Source: an uncultured Pseudorhodobacter sp. (GTDB taxonomy: Bacteria; Pseudomonadota; Alphaproteobacteria; Rhodobacterales; Rhodobacteraceae). From it: a stretch of DNA of 9,226 nt. Positions 5,885-9,226 of the stretch are shown piece after piece (the stretch's first letter is position 1; each line of letters opens with the position of its first letter). A model generated the notes under the pieces. The model worked only from the letters and a program-made list of their open reading frames with translations, was not told the DNA's origin and ran no database searches. Where the stretch lies: the NCBI GenBank assembly GCA_937910975.1, contig CALEMZ010000424.1:1-9226 (forward strand). The letters run 5' to 3'. Both the position numbers and the translations under genes were made by a program.

Positions 5885-6946
5885 ATGCAGGGAAACGGGA
5901 CAGTGCGGGCGGAGGTGGTAGCTTTGACCGGATTTTGTGAAGCGGCGTTTCTGGCGGTGGGGGCGGATGCGCCGACCGCGCGGGACGCGACGGCCTCGAT
6001 GATGCACGGGTCTTTGCATGGGGTGGATAGCCACGGGGTGCGGTTGTTGCCGCATTACATCCGCGCGTTGGAGGGCGGGCGGCTGGCAAAGGCACCGCAG
6101 ATGGCGTTCCGGCAGATCAAGCCGGGGTCGGGCTTGTTGGATGCGGGCGATGCGCAGGGCGCGCGGGCGACATATCATGCGGTCGATCTGGCGATGGGCA
6201 TGGCGCGCGGGCAAGGGATTGCGGCGGTAGGCATCCAGAACTCCAGCCATTTTGGCCCGGCGGGGGCCTATGCCAAGCGCGCCGCCGATGCGGGGTTTGT
6301 TGCGATGGTGATGTGCAATTCCGACAGTTTCGTGCGGTTGCATGACGGGGCCGCGCGGTTTCATGGCACCAATCCGATTGCCGTAGCGGTGCCTTCGGGC
6401 GCGGAAAACCCGTGGCTGTTGGACATGGCGACCTCATCCGTGCCGTTCAACCGGGTGGAGCTTTATCAATCTCTGGGCGTGGATTTGCCGCCCGGTGTCG
6501 CGTCGGATGCCGCGGGCGAAGAGGTGCGCGATCCCAACCGTGCCGCGATGCTGGCCCCGGTTGGCGGTGCCTTTGGGTTCAAGGGCGCGGCTTTGGGCGG
6601 GGTGGCAGAGGTGTTTTCGGCGGTGCTGACGGGGATGCGGCTGAGCCCGGAGGTCGCCTTTATGGGCGGGCCGGATTACGGCACCCCGCGCGAGATGGGG
6701 GCCTTTGTGATGGTGCTGGACCCGGAGGGGTTTATTGGCGGGCCACTGCTGCGAGCGGCGATGCAGCGCTATTTGACGCAGTTGCGTGCAAGCCCGGTGC
6801 GCGAGGGTTGCCGAGTATTGGCCCCGGGCGACCGGGAGTGGGAAGAGGCCGCGCGGCGTGCGCGTGACGGTGTGCCGCTGGACCCGGTGACATTGGCGGG
6901 GTTTGCAGAGCTGGCTTCGGGATATGGATTGGCCTTGCCCTATTGA
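5885..6946 (+). CDS. Malate/L-lactate dehydrogenase-family oxidoreductase (LDH2/MDG2 type)
   Basis: A 353-residue cytoplasmic NAD(P)H-dependent enzyme of the family that includes AllD, YbiC and delta1-piperideine-2-carboxylate reductase, which reduce or oxidise 2-oxo/2-hydroxy acids or cyclic imines and are not related to classic Rossmann LDH. Landmarks: LHGVDSHG (44-51) with conserved Ser49 and His50, NSSHFG (119-124) with His122, GTNPI (161-165), LLDMATSSV, and GGAFGFKG in the C-terminal half. The ATG at 5885 follows a purine-rich GGGGCAGGGG stretch and gives the usual family length; the frame is open further upstream to 5780, but that part crosses the promoter. The substrate cannot be fixed from sequence. 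The neighbouring FCD regulator suggests a carboxylate catabolic role, with no pathway partners in the window. Confidence 0.88.
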   Translation: MQGNGTVRAEVVALTGFCEAAFLAVGADAPTARDATASMMHGSLHGVDSHGVRLLPHYIRALEGGRLAKAPQMAFRQIKPGSGLLDAGDAQGARATYHAVDLAMGMARGQGIAAVGIQNSSHFGPAGAYAKRAADAGFVAMVMCNSDSFVRLHDGAARFHGTNPIAVAVPSGAENPWLLDMATSSVPFNRVELYQSLGVDLPPGVASDAAGEEVRDPNRAAMLAPVGGAFGFKGAALGGVAEVFSAVLTGMRLSPEVAFMGGPDYGTPREMGAFVMVLDPEGFIGGPLLRAAMQRYLTQLRASPVREGCRVLAPGDREWEEAARRARDGVPLDPVTLAGFAELASGYGLALPY

Positions 6947-6960
6947 ATTGGGCCGGGGGC

Positions 6961-6979
6961 AGGGGGGCGCTGCCCCCCT
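6961..6979 (+). terminator. GC hairpin after the dehydrogenase-family gene
   Basis: AGGGGGGC (6961-6968) and GCCCCCCT (6972-6979) form a perfect 8-bp stem with a GCT loop, starting 14 bases past the stop codon at 6946. No T-run follows, so it is not a textbook Rho-independent terminator, but such GC palindromes are common after genes in Rhodobacteraceae. It probably stabilises or ends the transcript, and it marks the last clearly host-like sequence before the AT-rich prophage end. Confidence 0.45.
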
Positions 6980-7006
6980 CTGGGCCTTGAGGCTGACGGC
7001 GTTCAG

Positions 7007-7085
7007 AAGGTTTGACAGTGAGCAAAAATAAAGTCAAATAAAATCAGATAGTTGCAAGGCTTAAATTTCACAAGGTTTGATAGTG
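7007..7085 (+). repeat. Two direct copies of AAGGTTTGAYAGTG at the prophage left end
   Basis: AAGGTTTGACAGTG (7007-7020) and AAGGTTTGATAGTG (7072-7085) differ at one of 14 positions and are 65 bases apart start to start. Mu-type phage ends carry several transposase-binding sites (L1-L3 in Mu), so these are candidate end-binding sites for the MuA-like protein, with the first copy near the phage terminus. This assignment rests on position and repetition only. No gene is visible between 6947 and 7200. Confidence 0.45.
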
Positions 7086-7168
7086 TTTTGAGGTTTTGGG
7101 CCTGATATCGGCTAGTGCAGAATTGCTTGTCAAGAATTTATCTAATGAAATCAATGGGCCTTATATTT

Positions 7169-7194
7169 GGGTGTGGGGCGAATACCCCACACCC
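7169..7194. terminator. Perfect 10-bp hairpin at the 3' end of the phage repressor gene
   Basis: GGGTGTGGGG (7169-7178) and CCCCACACCC (7185-7194) pair exactly around the loop CGAATA. On the minus strand it begins 6 bases after the repressor stop codon (7203-7201) and is followed by AAATATAA, so there is no U-run on that side. It probably ends the leftward repressor transcript or blocks rightward read-through from the host gene. The stem is certain; terminator function is likely but not shown. Confidence 0.5.
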
Positions 7195-7200
7195 CATACA

Positions 7201-7692
7201 TTAAACTTGGGTGATTTTGAGGGCGTTCAAGATTTCTAGGTCTCTTGCGGTGGCCGCTTCCCCAGCCTCAATATCATCATGAATCAGGAGAGCAAAGGCT
7301 GTATCCATAACTCCCGTTTGATCGTCGATTTTGAGTGCCAAGTCCTTTTGAGCTTGCCGCATCAATAGCCAGAAACCAGCATGCTTGTTGAACTGCATGT
7401 AGACTTCACCGTAACTGGTTCCTTGGGCCGCAAGCCCTTTGGCCTTTGCGAACCTGAATAGCGCAAGCCGAAAAGCAAATTCCTCATACTGTCCCCACTT
7501 AATTGGCGGGGTTAGAACGGTTTGATGGCTTTCACCTTTCAGAATAGCCAAATAGCGCTCAGGTACATTGCCGCGATTGCGCCATGACGAAACGGTGCTC
7601 TTGTCCACTGTTAATGCGCGGGCGAGATCAACGTCAGTTTCGACACCCAGCTTCTTTTTCAGTTCATCAATCAAATTTGCAGTCTTGTCCAT
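7201..7692 (-). CDS. Phage CI-like repressor of the Mu-like prophage
   Basis: A 163-residue protein with an N-terminal helix-turn-helix at about residues 18-45 (TDVDLARALTVDKSTVSSWRNRG) of the type found in phage CI repressors, and a C-terminal part I do not assign to a known fold. No LexA-type Ser-Lys autocleavage motif is evident. I chose the ATG at 7692-7690 because AAGGAAAG (7703-7696) stands four bases upstream as a strong ribosome site; an ATG at 7734 would start inside the operator repeats. It is the only leftward gene of the region, divergent from the early operon, which is the usual place for the lysogeny repressor. It should hold the early promoter off and give superinfection immunity. 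The frame is intact although the genes it would control are damaged. Confidence 0.82.
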   Translation of the reverse strand: MDKTANLIDELKKKLGVETDVDLARALTVDKSTVSSWRNRGNVPERYLAILKGESHQTVLTPPIKWGQYEEFAFRLALFRFAKAKGLAAQGTSYGEVYMQFNKHAGFWLLMRQAQKDLALKIDDQTGVMDTAFALLIHDDIEAGEAATARDLEILNALKITQV

Positions 7693-7695
7693 TTT

Positions 7696-7760
7696 CTTTC
7701 CTTGACAGCTATATGCAGTTTGCATAGTTTGCATGTAAACCTAAAACGGAAAGTGCAAAC
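7696..7760. promoter_or_regulatory. Lysogeny switch: divergent overlapping promoters with tandem 9-bp operator repeat
   Basis: AGTTTGCAT occurs twice in exact tandem (7717-7725, 7726-7734). The core GTTTGC recurs inverted as GCAAAC at 7755-7760, and ATGCA-GTT-TGCAT (7713-7725) is a small palindrome. Rightward, TTGACA at 7702-7707 is a perfect -35 whose -10 (about 7725-7730, TAGTTT, weak) falls in the repeats. Leftward, TTTACA (7739-7734) with GCATAT (7716-7711) at 17-base spacing is a plausible repressor promoter. Both promoters would thus be covered by protein bound to the repeats, as expected for operators of the repressor or of the small gp16/Ner-like protein. Repeats are seen; roles are inferred. 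Confidence 0.6.
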
Positions 7761-7764
7761 CTCA

Positions 7765-7965
7765 ATGGACTATACCCCATCCAAGCAAACTCTGAAAGAG
7801 GTTCGGGTACGCCTTTTAATGAGGGGTCTTTCGTTCGCGGGATATTGTCGTGAGCAGGGTTTAATTCGTCAAAACCTTGCCGCTGCCATTGCGGGAAAGC
7901 TGACCGGCCCTAAAGCTGAAGCAATGTTTCAATCGGTGCTAATGGACTTGGGGATGAAAGCGTAA
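7765..7965 (+). CDS. Small DNA-binding protein, BcepMu gp16/Ner-like
   Basis: A 66-residue protein, first gene of the rightward early operon. The stretch KEVRVRLLMRGLSFAGYCREQGLIRQNLAAAIAGKLTGPKAEA (residues about 11-53), followed by MFQSVLMDLGMKA, has the layout of the helix-turn-helix gp16 family of Mu-like phages: short helix, G-S-A-Y/W-C motif, recognition helix, GKLTGP turn, then ALGLK-like end. Such proteins occupy the place of Mu Ner, which tunes down early and repressor transcription. The ATG at 7765 has GGAAAG eleven bases upstream; the in-frame TTG at 7702 lies over the promoter and is not used. Its stop overlaps the transposase start by one base (TAATG at 7963-7967), indicating translational coupling. 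Family match is by pattern and only moderately sure. Confidence 0.7.
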   Translation: MDYTPSKQTLKEVRVRLLMRGLSFAGYCREQGLIRQNLAAAIAGKLTGPKAEAMFQSVLMDLGMKA

Positions 7966-8722
7966 TGTACATTTATGTCTCCAAACTCAAAGGCTTAGAG
8001 GGTGTGCCGAATGACAGGACGGCTATCTCTGCATGGTTGAGTCGGCATTCGATAACTACGGTCAAGCACGGGCATAGATTTGTTGTCAACCTTTCCGACC
8101 TTCCGGCCCCTGTTCGCCTTGCCTATGTGGAGCGCGAAATTGAGGCGGCAGGCCTGTTTGGCGGCACCTATGACGAGGAAGCCCACACCAATTTTATGAA
8201 GATGACGCCTGCGATGCGGGACGGGGCCGAGAGGAAGGCCGAGATTGCGCGGTTTCTGCTATCGGTGGGCAAGCTTCTGCCTTGGTCCCAAAAGATTGCC
8301 TTGGCGCGTAAGACGTTTGGCGAGAGTGGCACGTCTGAACCCTCTATAGCGCGCATTTTAAAGGCCGTTAAAGGGGTGGACCCTGTCAACTTTGCCCCGG
8401 CTTTGTTGGCCGACTATACGCTGCAAGGCGCGCCCAAAACCGCAAAGCTGCGCGCAATGCGAGCAAGACGGCCGAGGCGGCAAATACCTACATGGCAAAC
8501 GCGGAATTTGTTGCTGCCATGGACGCCATTCCATCCGAAGGGCCATTTATCCCGGCCCCAGACGCTCCGCTTGTTGCGGGACAGTTTGGTGGCACTTTGA
8601 AACAGAAGCAGCAAGCCGAGCCAGCGGCCCCGGCGGATAGCATTGATATGGCTAAATATCGGAAAATTATGGATGCCCACCTAGCAGATATCGAAGCTGG
8701 GCGGAAACCGAAATTGGCGTGA
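7965..8722 (+). pseudogene. MuA-like transposase, catalytic core deleted and frame broken
   Basis: The ATG at 7965 opens a MuA-type N-terminus: MYIYVSKLKGLEGVP with an enhancer/end-binding winged-helix region, then the helical segment to RILKAVKGVDPVNFAPALLADYTLQGAPKTA (about residue 160, base 8444). A MuA family member is about 650 residues or more and should go on into the DDE integrase core. Instead, this frame runs off into an Arg/Pro-rich tail and stops at 8600. A second frame, readable from about 8432 (NRKAARNASKTAEAANTYMANAEF) to the stop at 8722, resembles the C-terminal domain of MuA, which contacts MuB and ClpX. So roughly 400 residues of core have been deleted, with a frame change at about 8430-8450. 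The tail has its own ATG at 8492 and might be made separately as 76 residues. No transposase activity is possible. Confidence 0.75.
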
Positions 8723-8792
8723 AGGGCGGTGCAAACGCCCCTAACGCCGAACGAAGCGGACCAGAAGGTCCACAACATCAACGGAGAACAAC

Positions 8793-9226
8793 ATGCCTCA
8801 AATAGTCCAGTTTGAAAAGCCCCCGGCAGGTATGGCCGATCTTGACGGGTTTATTACCACCGAAACCGCCCAAGATATCCTTCGCTCTATCGGCTTGGTG
8901 CGTTCTATCAATGGCCCTGCCATAACAATGATCAGCGGCGCGCCCGGTATCGGTAAAACCGAAACCATGATGCACTATTGCCGCGAGAACCCCGACTCCG
9001 CTTTGTATATCTCGATCGCGAAAGGCGAAGGTAATCCCTACCACGTTGCAACGTCCGTCTTGAGCCTGTTCTGCCCATATCAGAAGTTTGGCACAGACTT
9101 AACAATGATCCGCAAACGGGTTGGCGATCACATTGGCGCAAGCCGCATTCTCTTGGTTGATGAAGCGCAGAACCTTACCTGCCGGGCGAGCCGACAGCTA
9201 CGATCAACGCACATGATTTACCGGAA
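8793..9226 (+). CDS. MuB-like AAA+ ATPase / transposition target-selection protein (3' end outside window)
   Basis: In Mu-like phages this ATPase binds target DNA, activates the transposase and gives target immunity. From the ATG at 8793 (ribosome site CGGAGA nine to eleven bases upstream) 144 codons are visible. Walker A is GAPGIGKT (49-56) and Walker B ILLVDE (119-124) followed by AQN, both intact. After AQNL (about base 9174) the reading becomes TCRASRQLRSTHMIYR, unlike the family's usual helix after Walker B. The alternative frame over the same bases reads LPGEPTATINAHDLPE, which looks more protein-like. I suspect a deletion joining another gene here. The start codon lies 70 bases after the transposase remnant and in the same direction, consistent with one early operon. 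Confidence 0.72.
   Translation, partial: MPQIVQFEKPPAGMADLDGFITTETAQDILRSIGLVRSINGPAITMISGAPGIGKTETMMHYCRENPDSALYISIAKGEGNPYHVATSVLSLFCPYQKFGTDLTMIRKRVGDHIGASRILLVDEAQNLTCRASRQLRSTHMIYR

Larger units (their letters stand above)
7005..9226. mobile_element. Mu-like transposable prophage, left (early) end, decayed; continues past the window
   Basis: From about 7005 the base composition turns AT-rich. The gene order is then the Mu early region: leftward repressor, divergent switch, small rightward DNA-binding protein, MuA-like transposase, MuB-like ATPase. The exact left end (expected to begin 5'-TG and to be flanked by a 5-bp duplication) cannot be fixed without the right end; candidates lie in 7005-7020, just after the dehydrogenase-family gene's hairpin. 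The transposase gene is internally deleted and the ATPase looks truncated, so the prophage is probably unable to transpose. Late genes, if any remain, are outside the window. Confidence 0.8.

Noticed and set aside
5706..6095. Long N-terminal extension of the GntR-family protein
   Set aside because: The translation is Pro/Arg-rich low complexity, lies antisense to the dehydrogenase-family gene, and would put the winged helix far from the N-terminus; it reflects GC-rich antisense sequence.
6947..7200. CRISPR array or tRNA gene at the phage junction
   Set aside because: There are only two copies of one 14-mer and no regularly spaced repeats; no cloverleaf or CCA-end pattern is recognisable.
7693..7734. 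Longer repressor starting at ATG 7734
   Set aside because: It would begin inside the tandem operator repeats without a ribosome site, while the ATG at 7692 has AAGGAAAG just upstream.

Overview
The window looks like chromosome of a Rhodobacteraceae-type alphaproteobacterium. The evidence is the GC-rich host coding sequence, the single-domain sugar ABC ATPase, the compact purM-purN pair and the kinds of IS fragments present. This placement is inference from style and gene content; no rRNA or other marker is present.

Left part (1-3216) is a worn accessory segment. It opens with the 3' end of a sugar-type ABC transporter ATPase gene, followed by a strong intrinsic-terminator-like hairpin. Next comes a decayed IS5-family remnant: its 5' part is gone, there is an internal deletion plus frameshift, and a catalytic Asp is replaced by Glu. 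An intact RpiR/SIS sugar-phosphate regulator follows on the minus strand; it may once have controlled the transporter operon. Upstream of it lie an IS110 5' stub and the left part of an IS66 element, in which only the small accessory gene tnpA survives.

Middle part (about 3217-7000) is ordinary host chromosome. It holds purM and purN (de novo purine synthesis, 4-bp overlap), then a convergent GntR/FadR-type regulator, and a divergent malate/L-lactate-dehydrogenase-family oxidoreductase. The regulator and oxidoreductase share an intergenic region with a consensus -35 and a perfect 7-bp inverted repeat, a good candidate autoregulatory operator.

Right part (about 7005-9226) is AT-richer and is the left (early) end of a Mu-like transposable prophage. 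It has an AT-rich end with a repeated 14-mer, a CI-type repressor on the minus strand, a compact switch region with a tandem 9-bp repeat, a small gp16/Ner-like DNA-binding protein, a MuA-like transposase and a MuB-like AAA+ ATPase. The transposase gene has lost the region that should hold its DDE catalytic core: an N-terminal DNA-binding part is joined out of frame to a C-terminal tail. The ATPase also appears to leave its family pattern shortly after Walker B at the window edge. The likely state is a transposition-dead prophage that keeps its repressor and immunity region. I did not find a clearly new system. The most interesting items are this gutted Mu-like early region with an apparently intact repressor switch, and the putative GntR operator.
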